A model generated the notes under the pieces. The model had not been told where the DNA came from. It worked only from the letters and a program-made list of their open reading frames with translations, and made no database searches. Made by a program: the position numbers and the translations under genes. Positions 45,808-54,587 of a DNA stretch of 64,000 nucleotides are shown here, piece by piece. This stretch comes from Methylotuvimicrobium sp. KM2 (GTDB lineage Bacteria > Pseudomonadota > Gammaproteobacteria > Methylococcales > Methylomonadaceae), in contig NZ_CP150634.1 of the NCBI RefSeq assembly GCF_038051925.1, positions 2,046,001 to 2,110,000 on the forward strand, read 5' to 3'. Position 1 is the stretch's first letter; each line of letters begins with the position of its first letter.

Positions 45808-47901
45808 ATGGAAAAAGAAAACGAAATCGGCGAGGCGATTAATCTCGATAGTTATGACCTGTATCTGAACCGCGAGCTTAGCCTGCTCGAGTTCAATCAA
45901 AGAGTCCTCGCGCAAGCTAAGGATGCTCGTGTACCGTTACTGGAACGGCTGAATTATTTATGCATTTCTTGCTCGAATCTCGACGAGTTTTTCGAAGTCC
46001 GGGTCGCGAGTCTTTTGCAAATGGCCGAAATGGATCCTAAGGCTATCGGCGTCGACGGTTTGTCGCCGCATGAACAGCTCGAAAGGATTTCGGCCAAGGC
46101 ACATGATCTCGTCGAGGATCAGTATCGGGTCTTGAATGACATCTTGTTGCCGGCCTTGGCAGAGGAAAATATTCATTTTATCCGGCGTACGGAATGGACC
46201 GCTAAACAGCTCAAATGGTTGGAGAATTATTTTAACGAAGAATTGCTGCCCATTTTAACGCCGGTCGGCTTGGATTCGGCGCATCCGTTTCCGCGAATTC
46301 TCAACAAGAGTTTGAATTTCATCATTTCATTAACCGGCAAGGATGCCTTCGGTCGAAATAGTGGTCGGGCGGTTTTGCAAGCCCCACGGGCTTTACCAAG
46401 GATCATTCAATTGCCGGCCGAAGCGACCGGCAGCGGACCTCATGACTTTGTGTTTTTGTCGTCGATTATTCACGCCTTTGTCGATCAATTGTTCAATGGC
46501 ATGAATGTCAAAGGCTGCTATCAGTTTCGAGTGACCCGCAATAGCGATTTCTTTGTCGATGACGATGCGATAGACGATTTGCTGCTTGCGGTTGAAGGCG
46601 AGTTGGCTATGCGCAATTACGGCGATGAAGTCAGGCTTGAGATTGCTTCGAATTGTCCTGAAGAAACCGTCAATTTCTTGATGGCTCGTTTCGAATTGAC
46701 ACAAGATCGCTTGTATTTGGTCGATGGTCCGGTCAATTTGAATCGTCTGCAAGAAATCATCAATCATGTGGAAAGGCCCGAATTGAAATTTACGCCTTTT
46801 AAGCCGGCAGTGCCGCCGCAGTTGGCTCGTAACAAAAACATTTTCGCCGCGATCGACAAGCAAGACATTCTTTTGCATCATCCGTTCGAATCGTTTTTGC
46901 CGGTTGTTGAGTTTTTGAAACAGGCCGCTGCCGATCCCGATGTCTTGGCTATCAAACAAACTCTGTATCGTACCGGCGTGGATTCGCCGATTGTGAGCGC
47001 ATTGGTAAAAGCCGCCAGGGCCGGTAAAGAGGTTACTGTAGTCATTGAACTGCGTGCCCGGTTCGATGAAAAAGCCAATATTAATTTGGCTGCAAAGTTA
47101 CAAGAAGCAGCCGTGCATGTCGTTTATGGGGTCGTGGGATATAAGACGCATGCCAAAATGTGTTTGGTGCTTCGCAAGGAAGGTAAAAAATTGCGTAATT
47201 ATGTGCATCTCGGTAGCGGTAATTATCACCCGAAAACAGCGTTGCTTTATACCGATTACGGCTTGTTTTCATGCGACAAGGAACTCGGCGAGGACGTTCG
47301 CCGCGTCTTCGCGCAATTAACCAGTCTCGGTAAAGTGACCAAGCTGAATAAACTATTGCAATCACCTTTTACGTTGCATAGCGGTTTGATCGAGAAAATC
47401 GAGCGCGAAATTAGCCATGCTCAAGCGGGAAAGCCGTCAGGAATTATTATTAAAGTGAACGCGGTAGTCGAGCAACAGTTGACCAAAGCTTTGTATCGGG
47501 CCTCACAGGCCGGTGTGAAAATCAATTTGATTGTCAGGGGTATTTGTTGCCTTAAGCCGGGAATTCCAGGTGTTTCCGAAAACATTGAGGTTCGGTCTAT
47601 TATCGGCCGATTCCTCGAGCATACCCGTGTGTACGCGTTTGAAAACGACGGCAATCCGGAAATCTATGTTGCCAGCGCCGATATGATGGGGCGCAATATG
47701 TTCAAAAGAGTCGAGACCGGCTTTCCGATAGAGAATAAACGATTACATCAACGGGTTAGAAGCGACTTAGAATTATATTTAAAAGATAATTGTCAAGCGT
47801 GGCTGTTGCAGTCGGACGGACAATATGTGCAATTATCGCCGGGAGAAGGGGAAGACACGATTCAAGCTCAATCGGAACTCTTGGCGTCTTTGCAAAATTG
47901 A
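45808..47901 (+). CDS. ppk1: Polyphosphate kinase Ppk1
   Basis: 697 residues, usual Ppk1 length. The N-terminal domain begins LYLNRELSLLEFNQRVL; the two PLD-like catalytic domains carry H448 (GYKTHAKMCL, the phospho-enzyme histidine by analogy with E. coli H435) and H467 (YVHLGSGNYH), 19 residues apart as in E. coli. It polymerises the gamma-phosphate of ATP into inorganic polyphosphate. No strong ribosome-binding site precedes the ATG. No ppx gene lies next to it. Confidence 0.96.
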   Translation: MEKENEIGEAINLDSYDLYLNRELSLLEFNQRVLAQAKDARVPLLERLNYLCISCSNLDEFFEVRVASLLQMAEMDPKAIGVDGLSPHEQLERISAKAHDLVEDQYRVLNDILLPALAEENIHFIRRTEWTAKQLKWLENYFNEELLPILTPVGLDSAHPFPRILNKSLNFIISLTGKDAFGRNSGRAVLQAPRALPRIIQLPAEATGSGPHDFVFLSSIIHAFVDQLFNGMNVKGCYQFRVTRNSDFFVDDDAIDDLLLAVEGELAMRNYGDEVRLEIASNCPEETVNFLMARFELTQDRLYLVDGPVNLNRLQEIINHVERPELKFTPFKPAVPPQLARNKNIFAAIDKQDILLHHPFESFLPVVEFLKQAAADPDVLAIKQTLYRTGVDSPIVSALVKAARAGKEVTVVIELRARFDEKANINLAAKLQEAAVHVVYGVVGYKTHAKMCLVLRKEGKKLRNYVHLGSGNYHPKTALLYTDYGLFSCDKELGEDVRRVFAQLTSLGKVTKLNKLLQSPFTLHSGLIEKIEREISHAQAGKPSGIIIKVNAVVEQQLTKALYRASQAGVKINLIVRGICCLKPGIPGVSENIEVRSIIGRFLEHTRVYAFENDGNPEIYVASADMMGRNMFKRVETGFPIENKRLHQRVRSDLELYLKDNCQAWLLQSDGQYVQLSPGEGEDTIQAQSELLASLQN

Positions 47902-48067
47902 GGCTGGGCGCTATTTCCTGCATGTTTTTCAAGTCATAAAGAAGGTATGGGATGTGTGCAACCGAACCCTCTTTGGAACCGGCATTGTTTTTTATATCGA
48001 AAAATGAGATAAGGAACCAGAGTCTGTGAGCTATCGCAGTAAAAGATTGTGAGAATTTTAAAGTGGG

Positions 48068-48112
48068 CCTTTGAAAGACTTCATGAACTTCATGGTTAAA
48101 TTGCCGAATTTG
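48068..48112. repeat. Family D fragment (D4)
   Basis: AAAGACTTCATGAACTTCATGGTTAAATTGCCGAATTTGG matches the right part of family D (compare 54510-54557). It lies between ppk1 and the esterase pseudogene. Confidence 0.6.
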
Positions 48113-48131
48113 GGTCTATACGTGAGTGGAA

Positions 48132-48561
48132 CTATCGAACCGGCGTCAATTCCCGCGTTTTCTTAATGAAAACAAAACTATCGTAACGCCGCGCGACGAG
48201 CGATCCGACATACTGGTCGTAATCCCGTCTTGGATCGGCCTTTGACATAGTCGTTGAGTCGATAGAGCGGAGGCCAATCGCCTTCGACGGCAATGAATGA
48301 AAAGCCTTTTTCGGAAATCAAGCGTTTGGAAATTTCGCTGCGCCAATGGTAGAACTCATGCGTACCGTGCGTCGATTCGCCAAGTAAGACTAGTTTTTTG
48401 TCGCCGGCGGTTTCGATTAAACGGTCGAGATCTGAATTTTGCTTGAGGACAATGGCTTTCGGCGCTAAATAAGCCGACAAAGAGTCGGATTCGGCATGCG
48501 CTAGCGTTACGCCGAGCAATAAAAAGACCGTGAAAAACAAAAAATGCGTGATGATTTTCAT
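48132..48561 (-). pseudogene. Erythromycin-esterase family gene with large internal deletion
   Basis: The ATG at 48561 begins a signal peptide (MKIITHFLFFTVFLLLGVTL...AHA) and an intact N-terminus of the family, including VLLGESTHGTHEFYHWR (E62, H65) and EGDWPPLYRLNDYVKG. Directly after, the frame shifts: another frame reads ADPRRDYDQYVGSLVARRYD, continuing SFVFIKKTRELTPVR and stop (48132), which is the family's C-terminal end. About 280 residues of the middle are missing. The reading frame in use ends at 48178 with an unrelated tail. Non-functional. Confidence 0.75.
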
Positions 48562-48562
48562 G

Positions 48563-49138
48563 TTATTTGAGAGATTTGAGATACCGAATGAAAGCAAGCC
48601 GGAATCGGTTTATCGATAAGAATAGCGATGATTTTTTAAGAATTTGAACCCAATTTTTCGGTAATAGTTTCTCAAAATTTCGTTTCAAATTGACGATTTG
48701 GTCAACGATGTTTTGATGTATCGGGCTGGCCTTAATCGCATCGATGATCCATATCAAAAAATCATAGGATACTTTGAACCACGCAAATGTTAGGAGCTTG
48801 GCCTTGGCAATGCGAAAAAGCCAAAAAGTAAATGCTGCGACCGGAATTTTACCGATATAAAGGGTAATGCCGAAAACTAGACTACCTTTGGCAAGCAAGC
48901 CGATTGCGATAAAGCCAAGTAGCTCGACCTGAATGAATAAAAACAGAAAAACGCACAGCAGCGCGTAGCGGTTCAAGTCGACAACCGAGGATTCTATTCG
49001 TTGCAAAACCTTCAGGCTATGGACAAACCTAAAAACCGGAATAGCAATCGTATCCCAGATCAGCTCTTCCAGCAGAATATAAATAAAAACCCAAAAGCCT
49101 AAGAATAAATTGCTGATTTTCTTTATAAATTTTGCCAT
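48563..49138 (-). CDS. Membrane protein of unknown function
   Basis: 191 residues from the ATG at 49138. Three hydrophobic segments (about 9-30, 60-95 in two parts, 98-120) are followed by a basic amphipathic C-terminal half (NLKRNFEKLLPKNWVQILKK). I do not recognise the family. It ends 1 bp before the start of the esterase pseudogene, so the two were probably co-transcribed. Confidence 0.6.
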   Translation of the reverse strand: MAKFIKKISNLFLGFWVFIYILLEELIWDTIAIPVFRFVHSLKVLQRIESSVVDLNRYALLCVFLFLFIQVELLGFIAIGLLAKGSLVFGITLYIGKIPVAAFTFWLFRIAKAKLLTFAWFKVSYDFLIWIIDAIKASPIHQNIVDQIVNLKRNFEKLLPKNWVQILKKSSLFLSINRFRLAFIRYLKSLK

Positions 49139-49269
49139 AGAAAAGCCGGGGTGCAAAAGTAATTAAGCGTTGGGTGACGTTGGGTGAAAAAGATTAGAAA
49201 AGCGTATGTTTTTTAAGGCTAAGTTTGCGTTAATAATTGAAATTAATACTATGCGAATGCCGAAAAGAC

Positions 49270-49359
49270 TGTAGGGTACGCTGTGCGTACCTCAGGAGAC
49301 CACCCGTAGCTTAACGTGCTCCGTTGTGCCAACATTAGGTACGCGCAGCGTACCCTACA
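49270..49359. repeat. Inverted repeat TGTAGGGTACGC, 22-bp arms
   Basis: The arms 49270-49291 and 49338-49359 pair with one mismatch and each contains a GGTACGC/GCGTACC palindrome. This is the form of a REP/BIME-type intergenic repeat or small MITE. The flanking DNA (49139-49424) holds no gene. Confidence 0.7.
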
Positions 49360-49424
49360 ATTCGCTTTGAGTTTTTAAGTGTTTCCGGTAGCGGTGACAA
49401 CTATTACCGCATACATAGCATTTA

Positions 49425-49694
49425 TTAAACAGTGCAAGCCGAGACGATTTCGCCTTTGTTGTTCATCATCAGTTTTAAACGGCCATAGCATGACTTTTGG
49501 TCGCATTGGCATCCTGAACCTTCCATGATGCTTTCAAGGAATGTGACATAAATCAACAATTCGCCTGGTTGCCGGTCCAAAACCTCATATTGTATCGACT
49601 CGTTGATAATCCACCCGTTTTGGCTGCAAAAATCAGTCAATACATGGGTGTTTTCCAAAAACTTTTTTATCGGGTCGTCTTTTGTTTCAAGCAT
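49425..49694 (-). CDS. Small protein with a CxC-x4-C motif, unknown function
   Basis: 89 residues. It has no signal peptide or membrane helix. The middle shows beta-strand-like alternation (PGELLIYVTFLES) followed by GSGCQCDQKSCYGRLKLMM with three cysteines and a fourth near the end (SACTV). GGGAG lies about 11 nt upstream. I do not recognise the family. The gap to B2 (49695-49911) shows nothing. Confidence 0.55.
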   Translation of the reverse strand: MLETKDDPIKKFLENTHVLTDFCSQNGWIINESIQYEVLDRQPGELLIYVTFLESIMEGSGCQCDQKSCYGRLKLMMNNKGEIVSACTV

Positions 49695-49911
49695 CGCCGT
49701 TACCGCTCCCAGTTATTTGTTGTCGATTAAGATAAACAACCGGAACAACTAAAGCAACTGACTAAGCGGAATAAAGTCTAATCGGGTTTCAAGCATTGTT
49801 GAAATCTATCTGGAAGGAGAAACGGGCAGTTTCCATAAGGTGCGGTATGTGTTGTGTTTGGCGAACGCCTCACTGTCTCCATACCTAATTCTGAATTATA
49901 TTTGCTAAACC

Positions 49912-50057
49912 GTAATTATTCACACCCCCTATCGTTCCCACGCTCCAGCGTGGGAACGCAGTCCGAGACGCTCTAGCGTCTCGTACCGCTGGAGCGGTAC
50001 TCAGGCATTTCCACGCAGAGCATGGGAACGAGAATGGCCGTGGGACTGAATACTCAC
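49912..50057. mobile_element. MITE family B, copy B2 (146 bp)
   Basis: Ends GTAATTATTCAC and CTGAATACTCAC are inverted with a few mismatches. The flanks GCTAAACC (49904-49911) and CCTAAACC (50058-50065) match in 7 of 8 bp, a target duplication. The core has stacked palindromes CCCACGCTCCAGCGTGGG, GAGACGCTCTAGCGTCTC and TACCGCTGGAGCGGTA. The right flank contains the mtaB stop codon. Confidence 0.8.
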
Positions 50058-50058
50058 C

Positions 50059-51345
50059 CTAAACCAGTGTCGCAACTAAATGATTCTGATCGGTCGCCAT
50101 TAGCTTCGCATCGATAATTCGGTTTTCTATCGCTTCGGGTTCGTCGACCTCACAGCCGACGCGCAGATAATTCGGCGTATAACCGAAAATCCGATGTTTA
50201 CCATTGTCGAGGGATTCGGTTTGGCTTTCCCATAGCACCGGCGTTGTTCGCCCGATGTTTTCCGATTGACATTGGCGCTTCATCGTTTCCGCCAATTCAT
50301 GTAGCTCTCGGCTGCGTTGTTTTTTGATCGTTTCCGGGATTTGATTCGCTAGCGTAGCGGCTTTCGTGCCTTCGCGGCGCGAATAGGCGAAAATATGAAT
50401 ATGACCGAAACCGGTGTTTTCGATGAAACCGAAGCTTTCACGCCATTCTTGTTCAGTTTCGCCCGGGAAACCGACGATGATGTCGGTCGTGATATTGAAG
50501 TGCGGAATCGCAGCTCTCAAGCCGGTCACGATTTCACTGAACTCTTCGGTTTTGCAGCGTCTGGCCATGCGTCGTAGCACCGAATCCGAACCGCTTTGCA
50601 GCGGGAGATGCAGATGCGGCATCAAACGAGGATTATCGAAAAGCTCGACAAAATCGTTCGGCAACTCCCAAGGCTCCAGAGAACCCAGCCTAAGTCTCGG
50701 AATATCGGTATCGCTAAGAATTGCTCTGATCAGGTCGGACAGACTCTGATCGGTGTCGGATCCGTAACCGCCGAGATGCACGCCGGTGATGACGGCTTCA
50801 TTGATGCCTTGGCTGTGTAGCGCATTGATTTCGTCGACGATTTCTCGTATCGGTCGGCTTTTTTCCTCGCCGCGAGCGACCGTTACGATACAGAACGTGC
50901 AGCGATAACGGCAGCCGTCTTGTACTTTGATAAACGCACGTTGTCGGCCTCGGCTGAATAATGAGACTTCGCCGGGTTCGGTCGACATGGCCGGCATGCT
51001 GTCCATGTTCAGTTCGGTCAGGGTTTTGGCGACCAAACTATCTTTGTCTTGATTGCCCACGACGAGATCGACGCCCATCAATTGTTCGGCTTCTTCGCGG
51101 TTGAGTGTGGCGTAACAGCCGCTGACGACCAGTTTCGCTGCCGGATTGGTTCTGTGTATACGCCGTATCAGTTGGCGCGATTTACGTGCCGCATCTTGCG
51201 TGACCGCGCATGAATTAATCACGATCAGATTCGCGTTCTCGGCTTGGCGAGTGATTTGATGGCCTTGTTGTTGGAAGGCCTGAGCCCAAGTTTCGAGCTC
51301 GGCTTCATTGAGACGGCAGCCCAATGTTTTAAGATGTACGTACAT
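50059..51345 (-). CDS. mtaB: tRNA t6A37 methylthiotransferase MtaB
   Basis: 428 residues from the ATG at 51345 (MYVHLKTLGCRLNEAE). The N-terminal UPF0004 domain has cluster cysteines C10, C46, C77; the radical-SAM cluster is C145, C149, C152 (CRYRCTFC); a TRAM-like segment is at the C-terminus. It converts t6A to ms2t6A at position 37 of tRNAs reading ANN codons. The start overlaps the upstream SpmAB stop by 1 nt (TAATG). Element B2 is inserted exactly at its stop. Confidence 0.93.
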   Translation of the reverse strand: MYVHLKTLGCRLNEAELETWAQAFQQQGHQITRQAENANLIVINSCAVTQDAARKSRQLIRRIHRTNPAAKLVVSGCYATLNREEAEQLMGVDLVVGNQDKDSLVAKTLTELNMDSMPAMSTEPGEVSLFSRGRQRAFIKVQDGCRYRCTFCIVTVARGEEKSRPIREIVDEINALHSQGINEAVITGVHLGGYGSDTDQSLSDLIRAILSDTDIPRLRLGSLEPWELPNDFVELFDNPRLMPHLHLPLQSGSDSVLRRMARRCKTEEFSEIVTGLRAAIPHFNITTDIIVGFPGETEQEWRESFGFIENTGFGHIHIFAYSRREGTKAATLANQIPETIKKQRSRELHELAETMKRQCQSENIGRTTPVLWESQTESLDNGKHRIFGYTPNYLRVGCEVDEPEAIENRIIDAKLMATDQNHLVATLV

Positions 51346-52574
51346 TATCCAAAAAACCAATAGGTAATGAGTATGGCGGCTAAGATACCGAAAAAGTCCG
51401 CTATTATCCCACAAGCGGCCGCATGGCGAATATTTTTGATGCCGACCGCGCCGAAATACACGGCTAAAACATAAAAGGTCGTTTCGGTGCTGCCTTGCAC
51501 GATAGCGGCAAGACGTCCCGCGAATGAGTCGGCGCCGAGTGTTTGCATCGTATCGATCATCATAGCCCGCGCGCCGCTGCCGCTGAACGGTTTGATCAAT
51601 GCGGTCGGTAAGGCGTCGATGAAACGGTCATCCCAAGACAGCATTTTGACCAGTGCTCTAACCCCTTCAGCGATCAAATCCAACGCGCCGCTCGCGCGAA
51701 ATACGCCGATGCCGACCAGCATCGCGACTAGGTATGGAATGATGCCGATTGCGGTCTGAAAGCCTTCTTTCGCGCCTTCGATAAAGGCTTCGTATGCGTC
51801 GATTCGCCGATATATTGCACCGCAGATAAATACGATGACCAACGTGAATAGAATGATGTTGCTGATCAGTGCGGACTGTTCGAGCATTTGTTCCTTAGGT
51901 AGCCGGTAAAAATATCCGACCACGGTAGCAATCAATATACTGAAGCCGCCAAGATATAATGCAACGACTCGATCGAACAAGTTGATTTTCTGAACCGCCG
52001 CGACAGTAATCAAGCCTGCCACGGTTGAAAAATAAGTGGCAATTAGGATAGGAATGAAGACATCGGTCGGATTAGCGGCACCCAATTGTGCGCGGTACGT
52101 AAAAATCGTCACCGGAAACAAAGTGACCGCCGAAGTGTTGATGACTAGGAACAAAATTTGCGCGTTACTCGCGCTATTCGGGGTAGGATTCAAGGTCTGC
52201 AGTTCCTTCATTGCCTTGATGCCGAGCGGTGTAGCGGCATTGTCGAGACCGAGCATGTTCGCGGCGATATTCATCACCATCGCGCCCAAGGCCGGATGGT
52301 TTTTCGGTACTTCAGGCATCAGGCGCGTGAACAGCGGCGTCAAGCCGCGTGTTAGTAAGAGTATGAAGCCGCTACGTTCGCCGATACGCATGATACCGAG
52401 CCATAAGCTTAATACGCCGGTCAAACCTAACGATATTTCAAAAGCCGTTTTGGAAAGCTCGAACATCGAAGACATGATGCGCTCGAAAATCTGATAGTCG
52501 CCCATAACGATCAGTTTGATGACGGCCGTCATGAAGGCGCTCAAAAAAAAGAAAATCCAGATGATGTTCAGCAT
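51345..52574 (-). CDS. Nucleoside-recognition (SpmA/SpmB-like) membrane protein
   Basis: 409 residues, hydrophobic throughout. It appears to join the two halves that are separate SpmA and SpmB genes in Bacillus: an N-terminal half with MNIAANMLGLDNAATPLG and a C-terminal half with KPFSGSGARAMMIDTM and QGSTETTFYVLAVY. About ten membrane helices. The fused form is common in non-sporulating proteobacteria; its substrate is unknown. Its stop overlaps the mtaB start. Confidence 0.85.
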   Translation of the reverse strand: MLNIIWIFFFLSAFMTAVIKLIVMGDYQIFERIMSSMFELSKTAFEISLGLTGVLSLWLGIMRIGERSGFILLLTRGLTPLFTRLMPEVPKNHPALGAMVMNIAANMLGLDNAATPLGIKAMKELQTLNPTPNSASNAQILFLVINTSAVTLFPVTIFTYRAQLGAANPTDVFIPILIATYFSTVAGLITVAAVQKINLFDRVVALYLGGFSILIATVVGYFYRLPKEQMLEQSALISNIILFTLVIVFICGAIYRRIDAYEAFIEGAKEGFQTAIGIIPYLVAMLVGIGVFRASGALDLIAEGVRALVKMLSWDDRFIDALPTALIKPFSGSGARAMMIDTMQTLGADSFAGRLAAIVQGSTETTFYVLAVYFGAVGIKNIRHAAACGIIADFFGILAAILITYWFFG

Positions 52575-52799
52575 GATCGGCGATGGTGTTATCGCGAGGT
52601 TCGGAGGACATTAAAAATACCGAAGTATAGCATGTACCGATTAGCGATAAAGCGGAGGTGCGACGTAAGGAAATGCAGGAGCAAAAATCGATCGACTATC
52701 CTGGTGCCGTCTTACGTTAATACCGCAATCGGAAGTCAAAAAGACACAGATGAATTGAGGAACGTATGTTTGAGCTAATTTTAATTGAGATAAATCGGG

Positions 52800-52826
52800 A
52801 AAAAGAGGGCTGCCTCCAGGCAGCCC
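52800..52826 (-). terminator. Terminator on the minus strand
   Basis: GGGCTGCC (52807-52814) pairs perfectly with GGCAGCCC (52819-52826) around a 4-nt loop, and on the minus strand is followed by TCTTTTT. It would end transcription from the response regulator gene at 53241 before the SpmAB-like gene. Confidence 0.7.
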
Positions 52827-52956
52827 TAAAGTGGGGGTCAATCGAAAATTGACTATCTTTTACTGCGATATTTAAGTTCAAAGCCTAAAATCAAAAAAGA
52901 TAGCGGTTACAATTGTTTCAGACGTTACCGTTTTTAACTGCGATTTTGTCCGCAGA

Positions 52957-53159
52957 ATAAACCTTTCGCACTTAACATTTCGGCAGTGCCTGAGGAGGCG
53001 CCGGAGTGTCCGATCCCTCATCTAGCGTTAGGTGCTGGGTGAATACATCCATGTAGGCTCGACGGCGGCTATCAGATTGCCATGGATGGCATGAATGCAG
53101 ATTTTGCAGGAGCAAAAATCTGCCCTGCCGCCGACGCCTGTCAATCGAGCCACCGAACC
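52957..53159. repeat. Mosaic of family A (left) and family C (right), A4/C4
   Basis: Begins ATAAACCTTTCGCACTTAAC...CGGCAGTGCC like family A up to about 53010 and then continues as family C (GCTCGACGGCGGC, hairpin CAGATTTTGC/GCAAAAATCTG, end AATCGAGCCACCGAACCC). The junction lies in a CTAGCGTTAGGTG palindrome. The rest of 52575-53240 has no gene. Confidence 0.65.
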
Positions 53160-53240
53160 CCCTTTCAGCATTTGTCGAAGTTATTTCATGCTCGTTCCTT
53201 AGTCATATTTTGAGTATAAAAGTAGCAATTTATTTCGTGC

Positions 53241-54191
53241 TCATTCTTTAGCTTTTTGCATGACCATGGCTACGGCGGCGGCTCGCGTGACAACGCCGAG
53301 TTTTTCGAAAATATGCTCCAAATGCTTGTTGACGGTGCGTGGACTGCTGCCGAGGATGATGCCGATTTCTTTGTTGGTTTTGCCGCGAGAAATCCACATT
53401 AATATTTCCGCCTCTCTCAAGGTAAGGCCTAAGGAGTTTTTCAGCGACTCAAGATCCCATTCTCGCGGGTCTACTCGATTTTGTAATAAGAGGAGAAATT
53501 CATGGGAATTGGCGCTTCGAGACAGTTTGATCGATAAGTCTCCGAGTGTGTGATCTATTTCCGAAGGTAATTTCCGGCCTATATGATCGGCCTGAAGTTG
53601 TTCTCGAAGCCATTCCGAAATCGGTTTCGGAGGGAGTGCGCCGATTTCGATTTGCGGGCCTGATTCAAGTTTTTCGGTTAATTGATTCAACAACTTTTCC
53701 GCGGATGGCGTTAACCAAGTAATACGTCCGGAACTATCCACAGTTAAAGCGGCGAAAGGGGCGTGCTTTAACGCGGTTTTGGCGCGTAGGATCTTTCTGG
53801 TTTGAGTCAGATGGACTTCGACTCGTGCCAATACTTCGTTCGGTTTGATCGGTTTGACGATATAGTCCAAGCCGCCTTCTTCGAAGCCTCTTAATAGATT
53901 ATCCAATTCGCTTAAGCCAGTCATGAACAAAATTGGAATGTCGGATGTTGCAGGGTTGCTCTTTATTTTTCGACAGGTTTCGAAACCATCGATTCCCGGC
54001 ATGACGACATCGAGTAAAATGATATCGGGAGGCAAAAAGTCGATTTGCTCAAGCGCGGAAAGCCCGTCTGTGGCGACTAATACCCGATATCCGGCTTCCG
54101 AGAGCGTGTCGGATAAAAACGCCAAATTACCGGGCGTATCGTCGATGATCAATACTGTGCCCTTATTATCGGAATGATTTGCCGTGATCAT
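53241..54191 (-). CDS. REC-LuxR response regulator, partner of the first hybrid kinase
   Basis: 316 residues from the ATG at 54191 (a TTG at 54209 is possible). The receiver domain covers about 11-130 with acidic pocket D17/D18, phosphoacceptor D61 (DIILLDVVMPGIDGF), T in FMTG and K113. A middle region (about 140-245) resembles a PAS-type fold (FAALTVDSSGRITWLTPSAE). The C-terminal LuxR-type HTH is LTLREAEILMWISRGKTNKE, then SSPRTVNKHLEHIFEKLGV. It lies downstream of the kinase gene at 54588, separated by repeats D2 and B3. Confidence 0.9.
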   Translation of the reverse strand: MITANHSDNKGTVLIIDDTPGNLAFLSDTLSEAGYRVLVATDGLSALEQIDFLPPDIILLDVVMPGIDGFETCRKIKSNPATSDIPILFMTGLSELDNLLRGFEEGGLDYIVKPIKPNEVLARVEVHLTQTRKILRAKTALKHAPFAALTVDSSGRITWLTPSAEKLLNQLTEKLESGPQIEIGALPPKPISEWLREQLQADHIGRKLPSEIDHTLGDLSIKLSRSANSHEFLLLLQNRVDPREWDLESLKNSLGLTLREAEILMWISRGKTNKEIGIILGSSPRTVNKHLEHIFEKLGVVTRAAAVAMVMQKAKE

Positions 54192-54240
54192 AGTTAAAAT
54201 TAATTCCAAGCCATTTTGATAAATGTTAAAAGCAGGCCCA

Positions 54241-54561
54241 TAAACCTAAAAAAGCATTTCACCATGAAGAATAGAAATAATATCAATTTAATTCAATAAC
54301 TTGCTATGATTTTGTATGGATCATTCACGCACCCAAGGTAAATATTCAGTCCCCTGGCAATTATCGTTCCCACGCTCTGCGTGGGAACGCCTGAGTACCG
54401 CTCCAGCGTCTCGGTCTTCATTACAACGCTGGAGCGTGGGAACGATAAGGGAGGGATGTGAATAATTACCACCCAAGAAGTTAGCGAGAACGCTTAGGTA
54501 TATATTTAAATTCTTCAGGAACTTCATGTGCTTCATGGTTGAACTGCTGAATTTTAGGATA
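54241..54561. repeat. Family D repeat, copy D2, split by element B3
   Basis: Left part TAAACCTAAAAAAGCATTTC...ACCATGAAG; right part TTAGCGAGAA...CTTCATGTGCTTCATGG...GAATTTTAGGAT. Without B3 it aligns with D1 in reverse complement. Confidence 0.7.
54338..54469. mobile_element. MITE family B, copy B3 (132 bp) with perfect target duplication
   Basis: Ends GTAAATATTCAG and GTGAATAATTAC are inverted with two mismatches. CACCCAAG precedes it (54330-54337) and follows it (54470-54477) exactly. The core is palindromic (GTTCCCACGCTCTGCGTGGGAA, with GCTGGAGCGTGGGAACGATA at the right). Confidence 0.88.
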
Positions 54562-54587
54562 AAGGCTGAATATTCAAAATCGCTAGT

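Noticed and set aside
48146..48346. Separate minus-strand frame beginning MAQRNFQTLD
   Set aside because: It is an alternative frame through the esterase pseudogene; the family-like C-terminus lies in a different frame.
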